50,905 nt of DNA from Nostoc linckia z4 (GTDB lineage: Bacteria > Cyanobacteriota > Cyanobacteriia > Cyanobacteriales > Nostocaceae): contig NZ_LAHA01000058.1 of the NCBI RefSeq assembly GCF_002608075.1, forward strand, positions 1 to 50,905. Direction: 5' to 3'. Position 1 is the first letter of the stretch. Each line of letters begins with the position of its first letter. Shown here piece by piece: positions 36,509 through 45,158 of this stretch. Made by a program: the position numbers and the translations under genes. The notes under the pieces were generated by a model. The model saw only the letters and a list, made by a program, of their open reading frames with translations. It did not search any database and was not told the DNA's origin.

Positions 36509-38851
36509 ATGGCAAAACGCTGGCGCAAGTTGACGCCAAAAACTAAACAAAATCAACCTCGTGCTACTACGAGGAAACGCGTAGTTAAAAAGACACTTCC
36601 AAAACCAAAACCGCTAAGTTGGTTGCCGTCAACACTGGCGATCGCTATTTTATTGAGTAGTGTCGGTTTAATTATTACTTTTGCCTGGATTAGTATTCTC
36701 TTCATTTTGAATCCAGACCAAGTAAGCTGGCTGAATAAAGTTTTACCTCTATGGGCACAAATACCTCTGGGTAAACACGAACGCCCGCAAACTTTTAAAC
36801 AAATTGAACTGAATTTAACTCAAAAAAATCTCATAGTCGGCGAACTTCTACCTTTGTATCAAGATACGAAAAACTCGTTTTTCATGCCAGTTTTTCAGCG
36901 ACGTACCAATTGTGAATCTGATTGTCAAAAACTTGTGGAAATTAGGGTTTATCAACGTTCACAAGAGTTAGAGTTTAAGTCTGAGCCAGAAAATTACTAC
37001 TATTTAGAAAGTCAATTATCAATAACTGGGCCGGAAGAATCCTTTGTGATTTCTTCTTTGCCTGATGCAATATTAGAACCCCAAGATATCAGTGTTCCTC
37101 TACCTTTAACTAAGGTACAACGCTTTGAAGGTCAAACACCATCAGCAGGAGTTTGGTTTAATTTACGGGGTGAACGCCAACAGGGAATTGGTGTCATTAC
37201 TTACGGTGACATCGTATACTACAATCCAGAACGCAGTAATCTCCAACAAATGTTGTCTTGGAAGAGTCCCAGCGGTCAATTGCCCAAATGGCAACAAGTA
37301 ACTGGCGATGCGACAAAAGAGTTAGTTATTGATGGAACTGTAGGTTTAGAACCGCACTTGGATGTTTATCAAGTCAAGCCTCTGAAGTTATTTCTCAAAC
37401 CAATTCAATTGGAAGCAATTAACCTCAAATCACCAGTCCTCAAGGATTCTGCTTACCAAAATGCCTTGTCAATTGCCCGTAGCGGACTGTGGACGCCGGC
37501 CTTTGAATGGTTGAAATTTATCAAAAAACAACGTAAAGGATTACCAGAGGGGGCGCAAGCCCAAATGGATTTAATTCGCTTACACTCACTGGTGACTAAA
37601 TCCCAAGCCGATAAAAGTTGGGCAAGTCCCAGCGAACAAATATTAGCAAATTTAATTGATGGGCGCTGGGAAAAAGGTTTGCAAGTGTTTGAATCAGCAG
37701 ATAATGTCCAAGAAATTGGCACTCTACTCAAAGGTGATGAAACACGCTTGTGGAATCGTACAGTAGCAGCGTTGCGGGTGAACCCAGATAGACAACAAGT
37801 GCAAGCTTGGTTTGCTTTAATATTGGCAGTGCAACGGGGACAAGAAGCTGCTAATTCTTGGTTGGAGACACAACCCAAAATCACCAAAGATCGTCTTGCT
37901 TATATTCAAAATCTGTTGGTAAAACTCGATGGTGAGGTTACGTCGCAGATATCCCACCCCAGTCAAATTGTTGGTACAGTGCAACCCATCGCTAAAGTTA
38001 CTAGTGGCGAGTGGCTACAACCAAATTCCCCAGCAGACTTGAAACTTACAGATAACCAAGTTTGGTATCAGGTGGAGGTGAGTGCATTTTCTGATGGTAA
38101 ACGCTGGCTAAATTTTCCTTTTGAGAATTTGAAGCCACCCAAAACTTCAACAGCAAAATTTTTCTGGAAGACTTTGGGAATTAATTCTGACCCCCAAATG
38201 CAGATAGTGGTTTGGCTACCAAACGGAGAACAGCAAATTACCATAGGTACTATCAAAGCTGTGCAACTACAAAATCGAGTTTTGCGCTTACTAGTTGCTG
38301 CGCCAAAAATTCCAGGGAATCAAAACAATGTTCTGCAACCAAAACCCCTAGCCCTAACCAATGCAGCACTGGAATGGGTGCAACCGTTTCCCATCACTCT
38401 CCGAGAACTGTATGCACAAAATCCTTCAGCAGTCAAGGCTATAATATCAAACTTGTGGGAATCTTTACAAAAGTCCGGAGAAGTTCCGACCGGCCCAATT
38501 CCTAGCTTTGAACAGATGCAAGAAAAATTAGGTGATTGGCCCGTTCAAACTATCGATTTAACAAATAATGCTCAGCCGGAAATCGTAATCACTATTTCAG
38601 GGACAAGCATTGCGTCTTTGAATCAGCCTCAACCTGGAACTGGGGAGGAAAACACAAATCAATCTCCTGACCGTACCATGATTGTGTCTGACAACAATGA
38701 GGTCATCTATACAGATTTTACAGAAAATTCCTTGCAAAAATTGTCTGCGATCGCCAAGCTCTCAGGGGTGCAGTCTCCAGCTTTACTAGTAGAAAACGCT
38801 GATAAATATAGTCTCAAGCGCTGGTCAGATAAAAATCAGCGCTTTGAATAG
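36509..38851 (+). CDS. Large membrane-anchored protein of unknown function
   Basis: 780 residues. A basic N-terminus rich in Lys/Arg/Pro is followed by one membrane helix (about 37-66), then about 700 residues likely on the outside. The first soluble part has two Cys four residues apart (NCESDCQK, about 130). A middle helical section (about 310-460) may be a TPR-like fold, and a C-terminal segment ends in PEIVITISGT and FTENSLQKLSAIAKLSG. I do not recognise a named domain; it seems to be a conserved cyanobacterial protein. Start ATG at 36509. It faces away from the porin gene. Confidence 0.85.
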   Translation: MAKRWRKLTPKTKQNQPRATTRKRVVKKTLPKPKPLSWLPSTLAIAILLSSVGLIITFAWISILFILNPDQVSWLNKVLPLWAQIPLGKHERPQTFKQIELNLTQKNLIVGELLPLYQDTKNSFFMPVFQRRTNCESDCQKLVEIRVYQRSQELEFKSEPENYYYLESQLSITGPEESFVISSLPDAILEPQDISVPLPLTKVQRFEGQTPSAGVWFNLRGERQQGIGVITYGDIVYYNPERSNLQQMLSWKSPSGQLPKWQQVTGDATKELVIDGTVGLEPHLDVYQVKPLKLFLKPIQLEAINLKSPVLKDSAYQNALSIARSGLWTPAFEWLKFIKKQRKGLPEGAQAQMDLIRLHSLVTKSQADKSWASPSEQILANLIDGRWEKGLQVFESADNVQEIGTLLKGDETRLWNRTVAALRVNPDRQQVQAWFALILAVQRGQEAANSWLETQPKITKDRLAYIQNLLVKLDGEVTSQISHPSQIVGTVQPIAKVTSGEWLQPNSPADLKLTDNQVWYQVEVSAFSDGKRWLNFPFENLKPPKTSTAKFFWKTLGINSDPQMQIVVWLPNGEQQITIGTIKAVQLQNRVLRLLVAAPKIPGNQNNVLQPKPLALTNAALEWVQPFPITLRELYAQNPSAVKAIISNLWESLQKSGEVPTGPIPSFEQMQEKLGDWPVQTIDLTNNAQPEIVITISGTSIASLNQPQPGTGEENTNQSPDRTMIVSDNNEVIYTDFTENSLQKLSAIAKLSGVQSPALLVENADKYSLKRWSDKNQRFE

Positions 38852-38912
38852 CACGCACTGAGCAAAAATTTAGTCCAAAGGGGCGTTGGCGATCGCTATT
38901 TCAAAAACGGAG

Positions 38913-39104
38913 TTATTCTTTTTGGCTACTAGCAGCTAGGCGTTGGTGCTTCAGGCTTTCCAACTGCTGCAACAGGGAGTCTATCTCCGCTTGTAGGTGC
39001 ATAAATTTAGCTTGTTGATCGTCTTGATAATAAGATTTGGTTAACTTGGTAACCAAACTGGTTTGAGACTCGCGATTGGGCACACTGGATATACAAGTAG
39101 GCAT
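38913..39104 (-). CDS. Small coiled-coil hypothetical protein
   Basis: 63 residues, start ATG at 39104. The second half (about 30-56, QQAKFMHLQAEIDSLLQQLE) has leucines at heptad spacing and should form a short coiled coil. The reading frame is undisturbed by repeats and appears gene-like. No family name can be given. Confidence 0.65.
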   Translation of the reverse strand: MPTCISSVPNRESQTSLVTKLTKSYYQDDQQAKFMHLQAEIDSLLQQLESLKHQRLAASSQKE

Positions 39105-39317
39105 CTTTAATTAAATCCGCTTTGTTAAACTCACACCATTTGCAATTTTATAATAAGCCTATTTTAAGCTTTGTTAAATTATTGTGTATTTTTCATCATT
39201 TAGTTTAATAGGTTTGGGGTTCGGTGATAAGAGACGGCGATTATAGCTGTTCTGTTCCAACAAAGGGGAGGGCATTGCTGATGTTGACTGTTGACGGTTC
39301 ACATTTAACATCCCCTA
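39105..39317. other. Intergenic between small protein and pcrA
   Basis: A/T-rich DNA with the promoter region of the 63-residue gene and a GTTGACTGTTGACGG repeat at about 39283-39297. No further gene. Confidence 0.5.
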
Positions 39318-41642
39318 TTAATCGACTTTTTGCAACTGCGCTACTCTGGGGTCAACGATTTTTTGCCCCAAACTAGCAAATTTAATCGCTACAGATAACT
39401 TATTACCCGTTCCAAAAACATGAGTTATTTCACCTAGACCAAAAGTTTTATGTAATACGCGATCGCCTACTTGCCAACTTTGGTTAGTATCTGACTTAAT
39501 GCCAGAATTAACAGCAGTTTTAGTATAAGTTTGACGACTTACACGTTGGGTAATTAATAATTCTTCTGGTAATTCACTGAGAAATTGCGATGGCATAGCA
39601 GGTTCGCGGGAACCATACAAACGTCGTTCGCGGGCATGTGATAAATACAACCTTTCTTGGGCGCGAGTAATGCCCACGTAACACAAACGACGTTCTTCTT
39701 CTAAAGCTGCGGGGTCACTCAGGGAACGATAGCCAGGAAATAGCCCCTGTTCTAATCCCACCAAAAAGACTACGGGAAATTCTAGCCCTTTGGAGGCGTG
39801 TAAAGTCATCAAAGAAACGGCCGTTTGTCCTTCTTTCAAGTTATCCAAATCAGAACTGAGGGCGGTACTTTGGAGGAATGCTGTCAGGGAAATATCTTCG
39901 TTTTCCTCTTGAAATTGCAATGCAGCGTTATAAAGTTCCTGGACGTTTTGTACTCTATCTGTGGCTTCATCTGTGCCTTGATTTATCAAGTCTTGGACGT
40001 AACCAGAATCTTCTAATATTCCTTGTAAAACTTCTGTGACAGGAAGCGCACCGATTTGTCCTTGCCAACGGCTAATCATTTCGGCAAAGTTATTTACAGC
40101 TTTTGTAGCCCTTCCAGCTAATGTATTCACCGATGTTTCATCGCTGAGTATTTCCCACAAAGTCGTCCCTAATTGTTGGGAAGCATTCACCAAAGCATCA
40201 ATGGTGGTTTTGCCAATACCGCGCCGGGGAGTATTGATAACTCGTAATAAACTTACTGTATCCGATGGATTGGCGATCGCCCTTAAATAAGCTAGAACAT
40301 CTTTAATTTCTTTGCGGTCATAAAATTTCATTCCTCCCACAACTGTATAAGGAATTTGATATTTCACTAACAATTCTTCAAAGGGGCGAGATTGGGCATT
40401 TGTGCGATAAAGAACAGCAAAACTACCCCAGTCCAACTCTGGATTTTTCTGTTCTAAAGAGCGAATTTGATTAATCACAAATGCTGCTTCCGCTAGTTCT
40501 TCATCGGCTTTATGACAATAAATCTGCTCTCCAGGGCCCCGCGTTGGTTTGAGGATTTTATCAATGCGTTGGGTGTTATTTTCAATTAGTTCATTTGCCG
40601 CTTGCAGAATATTTTCACAAGAGCGATAGTTTTCTTCTAGCTTCACCATTGTGCGGGTATCATCATCTGGCAACCCATCACCAAAATCTTCCTGAAATTC
40701 TAGCAAGATTGTAAAATCTGCCATGCGAAAACTGTAAATTGATTGGTCGGCATCACCAACAACAAAAACTGAGCGATTTTGCCATTGCCATTCACTCTTT
40801 TGAGTTTCGCCGTTGGTTACCAATAAATGAATCAGTTGATATTGAGTCCGATTAGTATCTTGATATTCATCTACGAGGATATGGCGGAACTTGCGATGCC
40901 AGTAATCCAATACTTGCTCGTTTTGTTGAAATAATCTAGTGGGTACGAGAATTAAATCATCAAAGTCCAGAGCGTTGTTTTCTGCTAACTTATCTTGATA
41001 ACGATTATAGACATCAGCAATTACCCGTCCCCGATAATTCGGTTGCTCTTGTTCAAATTCTTGGGGTGATAAACCTTGGTTTTTGGCATTACTAATGGCG
41101 TAGCGCACAGAACGAGCATCAAATTTTTTATCGTCTAAATTTAGTTGTTTAGTGACAATTTCTTTGATGATAGTTTGAACATCAGATTCATCAAATATAG
41201 AAAAATTGCGATTCCAACGGCGTCCTTTTTCATCTTGATATTTTTCAATATCAAAGCGTAGAATCCGGGAAAATAAACTGTGAAAAGTACCGCACCACAA
41301 ATGTTTAATAGTATTTTTATAAACTTGCGATCGCAATTGCATTTGTTGGTATTCTGTCAACAAATCCAATCGCTGATTGTGTTGTTTTATTGCTTCTTCT
41401 TCAGCAAACAACCGTTGAATCCGGTCTTTCATTTCCCGCGCCGCTTTATTGGTAAAAGTAACCGCCAGAATATTTTCTGGATCGACACGGTGTTTTAGAA
41501 TCAGATTGGCAATCCGATAAGTTAGCGCTCGTGTTTTACCCGAACCTGCACCAGCAACTACTAGCAACGGGCCGCAGTAATGCTCGACAGCTTGGCGTTG
41601 GCTGGGGTTTAGGTGACTGAGAAAGTCAATGGTTGTTGTCAT
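39318..41642 (-). CDS. pcrA: DNA helicase PcrA/UvrD
   Basis: About 774 residues of superfamily 1. Q motif LNPSQRQAV, Walker A AGAGSGKT (about 29-36), Walker B VDEYQDTN, QSIYSFR (motif III) and VGITRAQERLYL (motif VI) are all present. The C-terminus has a Tudor-like segment (WQVGDRVLHKTFGLGEI) as in PcrA. It unwinds DNA in repair and replication restart. I chose the ATG at 41642 (MTTTIDFLSHLNP); a GTG ten codons upstream is open. Confidence 0.96.
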   Translation of the reverse strand: MTTTIDFLSHLNPSQRQAVEHYCGPLLVVAGAGSGKTRALTYRIANLILKHRVDPENILAVTFTNKAAREMKDRIQRLFAEEEAIKQHNQRLDLLTEYQQMQLRSQVYKNTIKHLWCGTFHSLFSRILRFDIEKYQDEKGRRWNRNFSIFDESDVQTIIKEIVTKQLNLDDKKFDARSVRYAISNAKNQGLSPQEFEQEQPNYRGRVIADVYNRYQDKLAENNALDFDDLILVPTRLFQQNEQVLDYWHRKFRHILVDEYQDTNRTQYQLIHLLVTNGETQKSEWQWQNRSVFVVGDADQSIYSFRMADFTILLEFQEDFGDGLPDDDTRTMVKLEENYRSCENILQAANELIENNTQRIDKILKPTRGPGEQIYCHKADEELAEAAFVINQIRSLEQKNPELDWGSFAVLYRTNAQSRPFEELLVKYQIPYTVVGGMKFYDRKEIKDVLAYLRAIANPSDTVSLLRVINTPRRGIGKTTIDALVNASQQLGTTLWEILSDETSVNTLAGRATKAVNNFAEMISRWQGQIGALPVTEVLQGILEDSGYVQDLINQGTDEATDRVQNVQELYNAALQFQEENEDISLTAFLQSTALSSDLDNLKEGQTAVSLMTLHASKGLEFPVVFLVGLEQGLFPGYRSLSDPAALEEERRLCYVGITRAQERLYLSHARERRLYGSREPAMPSQFLSELPEELLITQRVSRQTYTKTAVNSGIKSDTNQSWQVGDRVLHKTFGLGEITHVFGTGNKLSVAIKFASLGQKIVDPRVAQLQKVD

Positions 41643-41853
41643 AGATGTGAAAAAGCGATTGCTAGGCGTCACATCACTAAAAGAGTGGCTATTGCCCAGG
41701 TTACAATATCCTAACGAAACTTGGTCAATAAAGATTGTCAGGCAATCTTGTTAACCAAAATGATACTTTATCATGATTGACGAAAGTTAACGCAGGATTA
41801 GCTTTCTATCGATCATCTCTACCACAGAATTTCTCTTTTTTTACAATTTTTGT

Positions 41854-42621
41854 ATGACTATATTCTTTAGTTGGTTTAGACAATTAGTTCAATCTCTGCG
41901 TACCTTGCCAATAATAGGTATATTATGTTTGCTTTTCACCTGGTCGCTTCCTGCACAAGCCGCTAACCGCATCGATCCCCAACTAGAACAGCAAGTATTA
42001 CAAATTATCCGCGAACATCCAGAGGTAATTATCGAGTCTGTTCAGGCATATCAGCAGCAACAACAACAGAAACTCAATCAAGTCCGCCAAGCATTTTTAC
42101 AAGATTTAAAAACAAATCCCCAAACAGTAATTGGTAACTCTCCAACCACTGGCGCAACTAATTCAAAAATTCTGCTGGTGGAATTTTCAGATTTTCAATG
42201 TCCCTACTGTGCTGAAGCACATAAAACCTTGAAACAATTATTAGCTAAATACCAAGGCAAGATAAAATTAGTTTACAAGCATTTACCGCTCGCTGCAATT
42301 CATCCCCAAGCATTACCAGCAGCAGCCGCAGCTTGGGCAGCACATCAACAAGGTAAGTTTTGGGAATATCATGATGCCCTATTTACTAATCAAAAGCAAC
42401 TAAGTGAAGCATTGTATTTAGATATTGCTAAAAATCTGAATTTAGATTTAGTTAAATTTCAACGCGACCAGACTCTTGCCACTCCCGCCATTCAAAAAGA
42501 CATCCAGCTAGCAGAAAAATTAGCTGTTGCTGGCACACCGTTTTTTGTAATTAGTACTCCAACTATTTCGCGAGTCGTGCAGTTATCAGATATCGAAAAT
42601 ATATTGTCTAATACTAACTAA
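41854..42621 (+). CDS. DsbA-family thioredoxin-fold protein
   Basis: 255 residues. A membrane helix or signal peptide (about 20-37, ending PAQA) puts it in the periplasm or thylakoid lumen. A helical Gln-rich stretch precedes the thioredoxin fold with the redox-active CPYC (in FSDFQCPYCAEAH, about 112-115) and the cis-Pro loop AGTPFFVI. Such proteins form or shuffle disulfide bonds in exported proteins. Start ATG at 41854. It runs divergent from pcrA. Confidence 0.92.
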   Translation: MTIFFSWFRQLVQSLRTLPIIGILCLLFTWSLPAQAANRIDPQLEQQVLQIIREHPEVIIESVQAYQQQQQQKLNQVRQAFLQDLKTNPQTVIGNSPTTGATNSKILLVEFSDFQCPYCAEAHKTLKQLLAKYQGKIKLVYKHLPLAAIHPQALPAAAAAWAAHQQGKFWEYHDALFTNQKQLSEALYLDIAKNLNLDLVKFQRDQTLATPAIQKDIQLAEKLAVAGTPFFVISTPTISRVVQLSDIENILSNTN

Positions 42622-42674
42622 AGTTCTATGTTTGCTGATGAGCTAACATCGATAAATATCTAAATCAACATGTA

Positions 42675-42697
42675 GAGACGTTGCATTGCAACGTCTC
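42675..42697. terminator. Palindrome GAGACGTTGCA after dsbA-like gene
   Basis: GAGACGTTGCA and TGCAACGTCTC around one base, 54 bases after the DsbA-like stop. It is a copy of the palindrome at 8402, again just downstream of a gene. Confidence 0.7.
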
Positions 42698-43083
42698 GTT
42701 GGTGTTGTCTAACAAAATATATAATGATGTCTAATAAACATCAATAAACCGGATATATCTACTGAGTAATTATTTATATTTATCATATTGGTTTACAGAA
42801 ATACTTGCTTATTTAACATTAATTGCATCTTTGGTTAGATGTTAAATGCATCAGGAAATTGCTGTACTTGAAGCAAGTGTAAGGAGTAGCTTTATGAGGA
42901 GTAAGGGGGAGAGATTTTCCTAACTCCTCATGTTCTTAAATATATGATAATTTCACTGAAATATAGAAAATTTATTACTCGAATATTGAAATTAATTACT
43001 AGACTTCTAAGAGAAGTGGGGAAAAGGGCAAGGGGAAAGGGGGAAAGGTTTGGTAAGCCTTAAATGTTGCAATAGATTTTATT

Positions 43084-43132
43084 GTGGGATGGGTGTCCTC
43101 ACCCGTCCGGGCGGGCAGGATGCCCACCCCAC
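43084..43132. repeat. Hairpin element GTGGGATGGG ... CATCCTGCCC type
   Basis: GTGGGATGGGTGTCCTCACC and the following GGGCGGGCAGGATGCCCACC, ending in CCAC, form an imperfect 24-base inverted repeat. It is a frequent dispersed palindrome of cyanobacteria. Confidence 0.7.
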
Positions 43133-43418
43133 AAGAGTTTACTAATGGATTATTTTAGCCTTGCTACGCTATTACAATTTAAGGTTTATTTTATAAATGG
43201 TCTTTCATTAATCGATCGATTGTTTGCCACCCCTTCTCTACGAGAGGCTACGCCAACGGGGCGGGAATAGTAGGGTCACGACTCCCGATTCCCTACTTCC
43301 TTTTATGCTGAAATTATTTGAGATAAATAGAGCATATTTTACGTAAATTCACTCATTGTTTTTTTCTGGGCTTTATGGGAACCTCCTTTACATTACAGTA
43401 AATACATTAATTCGATAG

Positions 43419-43434
43419 ATTTACCGTATTTTAA
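43419..43434 (+). promoter_or_regulatory. Putative operator, site a (ACCGTATT)
   Basis: ATTTACCGTATTTTAA. About 195 bases upstream of the NIL-domain gene; a 97-base MITE-like element lies between and could have pushed the site away from its gene. It matches site f in 13 consecutive bases. Confidence 0.6.
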
Positions 43435-43460
43435 TCAAAGCCTAAAAGATGAAAATCTCT

Positions 43461-43557
43461 AGGGACTTCCAAGTAAAAAAAATATTCCATAGAAGACTGT
43501 TGACGATTGGCTGTGAACCGTCAACAACCAAATGTTGTTTATTTTTTCGAGTTCCGT
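43461..43557. mobile_element. MITE-like element with heptamer core, copy 5
   Basis: Left end AGGGACTTCCAAGTAAAAAA with ATTCCATAGAAGACTGTT, nearly identical to the copy at 9737. The right end TTATTTTTTCGAGTTCCGT has two changes. It lies between the putative operator and the NIL-domain gene. Confidence 0.85.
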
Positions 43558-43625
43558 AGCCAAAACTTTATCTAACAATTCTTTAACAATCCAAAATCTA
43601 AAATCCTCTCATCCCAAATGGTATT

Positions 43626-44270
43626 ATGTCTGGCACTAAATCCATAAAACCTGCTTCAGTCCACAGCCGAATTCTCGTGCCTGGGCGGTATCATCCGCAA
43701 CCTATAATTTCTCGGCTGGTATCTCGTTATGATTTAACCGTCAATATCAAAGCTGCATCTTTGACATTAGATACTGATAGCGATGGTTGGTTTGATTTAG
43801 AACTTTCGGGAAATCCGCAAAAGCTGACAAATAGCTTATCTTACTTGCAAGGATTGGGAGTAAATCTACTACAACTAGCGATCGCCAACCAAATTCAACC
43901 CACCCATAACTCCCTAAACTTTCCTGATTCAATTTACAAACTCAGTCCTAGAGGTTCTGCACACCTCACACATCAATGGCAAGAAGAATTTGAGCAATGG
44001 ATTTCTCTCGGTCAAAGCAATCGATTGCGGTTGCAACTGTGCGTCTTGAAAACCTACTACGAACAACCAGTGATTTCCAAGTTGGTTTCTGACTATGGAC
44101 TAACAGTCAATATCACTAGTGCCATACTCAAACCCGATAACCAAGATGACGGCTGGTTTGATTTGGATTTATGGGGGAGAACAAAGCAACTCCACTCCAG
44201 CCTGAGTTATTTAAAAAAACTCGGATTACCCATTTGGCTGGATTTCTCTAGCGTCTATGGCGATCGCTAA
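43626..44270 (+). CDS. Tandem NIL-domain protein
   Basis: 214 residues made of two related halves (about 15-92 and 133-210). Each has the NIL pattern: a first strand, QPIISRLVSRYDLTVNIKAA or QPVISKLVSDYGLTVNITSA, then DGWFDLELSG or DGWFDLDLWG and a final helix (SLSYLQGLGV, SLSYLKKLGL). NIL domains sense amino acids in methionine ABC transporters and occur on ferredoxins. There is no ATPase part here, so this is a stand-alone, likely ligand-binding protein. Its position by cysE and cysK suggests a sulfur amino acid as ligand, which is inference. A 20-base leader shared with cysK precedes it. Confidence 0.82.
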   Translation: MSGTKSIKPASVHSRILVPGRYHPQPIISRLVSRYDLTVNIKAASLTLDTDSDGWFDLELSGNPQKLTNSLSYLQGLGVNLLQLAIANQIQPTHNSLNFPDSIYKLSPRGSAHLTHQWQEEFEQWISLGQSNRLRLQLCVLKTYYEQPVISKLVSDYGLTVNITSAILKPDNQDDGWFDLDLWGRTKQLHSSLSYLKKLGLPIWLDFSSVYGDR

Positions 44271-44311
44271 CTAAAAAATTCAGGAGTCACAATTGAGAAT
44301 TAGCAAATAGT

Positions 44312-44902
44312 CTAAATTTCGTAGTACCAAATGTCTTCTTCTCGTAATACAATTCGATGCAAAGAAAGGCGATCGATCAAGCCCTCTTGCTCAAATTGGC
44401 CAAGAACACGAGTAATGGTTACACGAGTTGAGCCGACCATTTCCGCTAAATCTTCATGAGTTAGACGCATATCTATTAAACGCCCCTTCTCAACTTCCGA
44501 ACCAAACTTTTTAGATAACCATGCTAATAGTTTGATGAGCATAGTATCAACTTTTTTATGGCTACGAATCACCATCAATTCTTGAGCCTGTTGGATATGG
44601 GTAAGTAGAGTTTCTGTGAGTTCACTCCACTCCTCTAAAGGTAAGACTGTCGCCCCTACTTTAGTTAGGCATTCCATTTGATAAGGTTCTAATTTTGACA
44701 AAGCCTTTCCAACGACATCTCCAGGGCCCCACAATCCTAGAGCAACAGTTGTACCATCTTCCAGATAAGTAAAAGTCCTGACAAAACCCGTTTCAATCTT
44801 CCAAAGACTATTTGGATATTCTGGCAGAAATGAACGACGGGCAAAAACTTGCTTAGTATTATTACTTTGCAAATTAGTAAGATTTGTGTATAAAGAAACC
44901 AT
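44312..44902 (-). CDS. Crp/Fnr-family transcriptional regulator, possibly CysR-like
   Basis: 196 residues. The N-terminal half is a reduced cNMP-binding-like beta-barrel (WKIETGFVRTFTYLEDGTTVALGLWGPGDVVG) in which the phosphate-binding Arg motif of true cAMP receptors is not visible. The C-terminal winged helix has LTHEDLAEMVGSTRVTITRVLGQFEQEG. CysR of Synechococcus, a sulfur regulator, belongs to this superfamily, and the place beside cysE makes a sulfur role likely. Oddly, the protein ends in Trp-Tyr-Tyr-Glu-Ile. Start ATG at 44902, with a putative operator about 30 bases upstream. Confidence 0.85.
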   Translation of the reverse strand: MVSLYTNLTNLQSNNTKQVFARRSFLPEYPNSLWKIETGFVRTFTYLEDGTTVALGLWGPGDVVGKALSKLEPYQMECLTKVGATVLPLEEWSELTETLLTHIQQAQELMVIRSHKKVDTMLIKLLAWLSKKFGSEVEKGRLIDMRLTHEDLAEMVGSTRVTITRVLGQFEQEGLIDRLSLHRIVLREEDIWYYEI

Positions 44903-44928
44903 AATGCATAATACTGTTTTTTGGTAAA

Positions 44929-44944
44929 CTAACCGTAGTATATA
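44929..44944 (+). promoter_or_regulatory. Putative operator, site b (ACCGTAGT)
   Basis: CTAACCGTAGTATATA. It lies about 30 bases upstream of the Crp-type gene on the other strand and shares 13 bases with site d. Position over the promoter region suggests repression if bound. Confidence 0.65.
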
Positions 44945-45000
44945 TATATCAGGTTATAAAAGCTTCTGTGTATTGAAATTATTAATGTTTTTATACAGGT

Positions 45001-45145
45001 AATGGGGCATAGGGCATGGGGCATGGGGCATGGGGCATGGGGCATGGGGAAAAGGGGAAAGATTAAATTTATTTCCTTTTCCCTCTAACCTTTTCCCTTT
45101 AACCTTTTCCCTTTAACCTTTTCCCCTGCCTCCCCTGCTTCTTCC
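45001..45145. repeat. (GGGGCAT)n repeat and polypurine/polypyrimidine hairpin
   Basis: Six or seven GGGGCAT units at 45003-45048 lead into GGGGAAAAGGGGAAAGATT and the complement-rich TTTTCCCTTTAACC tandem repeat. This lies between the Crp-type gene and cysE and ends close to the cysE stop. Confidence 0.9.
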
Positions 45146-45158
45146 CCATGCCCCATTC

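Larger units (their letters stand above)
42622..43625. other. 1-kb repeat-rich intergenic region
   Basis: Contains a GAGACGTTGCA palindrome, a GGGGAAAAGGGC run at about 43019-43047, a GTGGGATGGG hairpin, a CGAGAGGCTACGCCAACGG-type repeat near 43240, one regulatory motif and one MITE-like element, all listed or noted here. An open frame over 43082-43270 is made of repeats and is not a gene. Confidence 0.7.

Noticed and set aside
43082..43270. Open frame of about 60 codons on the plus strand
   Set aside because: It is translated from dispersed palindromes and has no ribosome site or gene-like composition.
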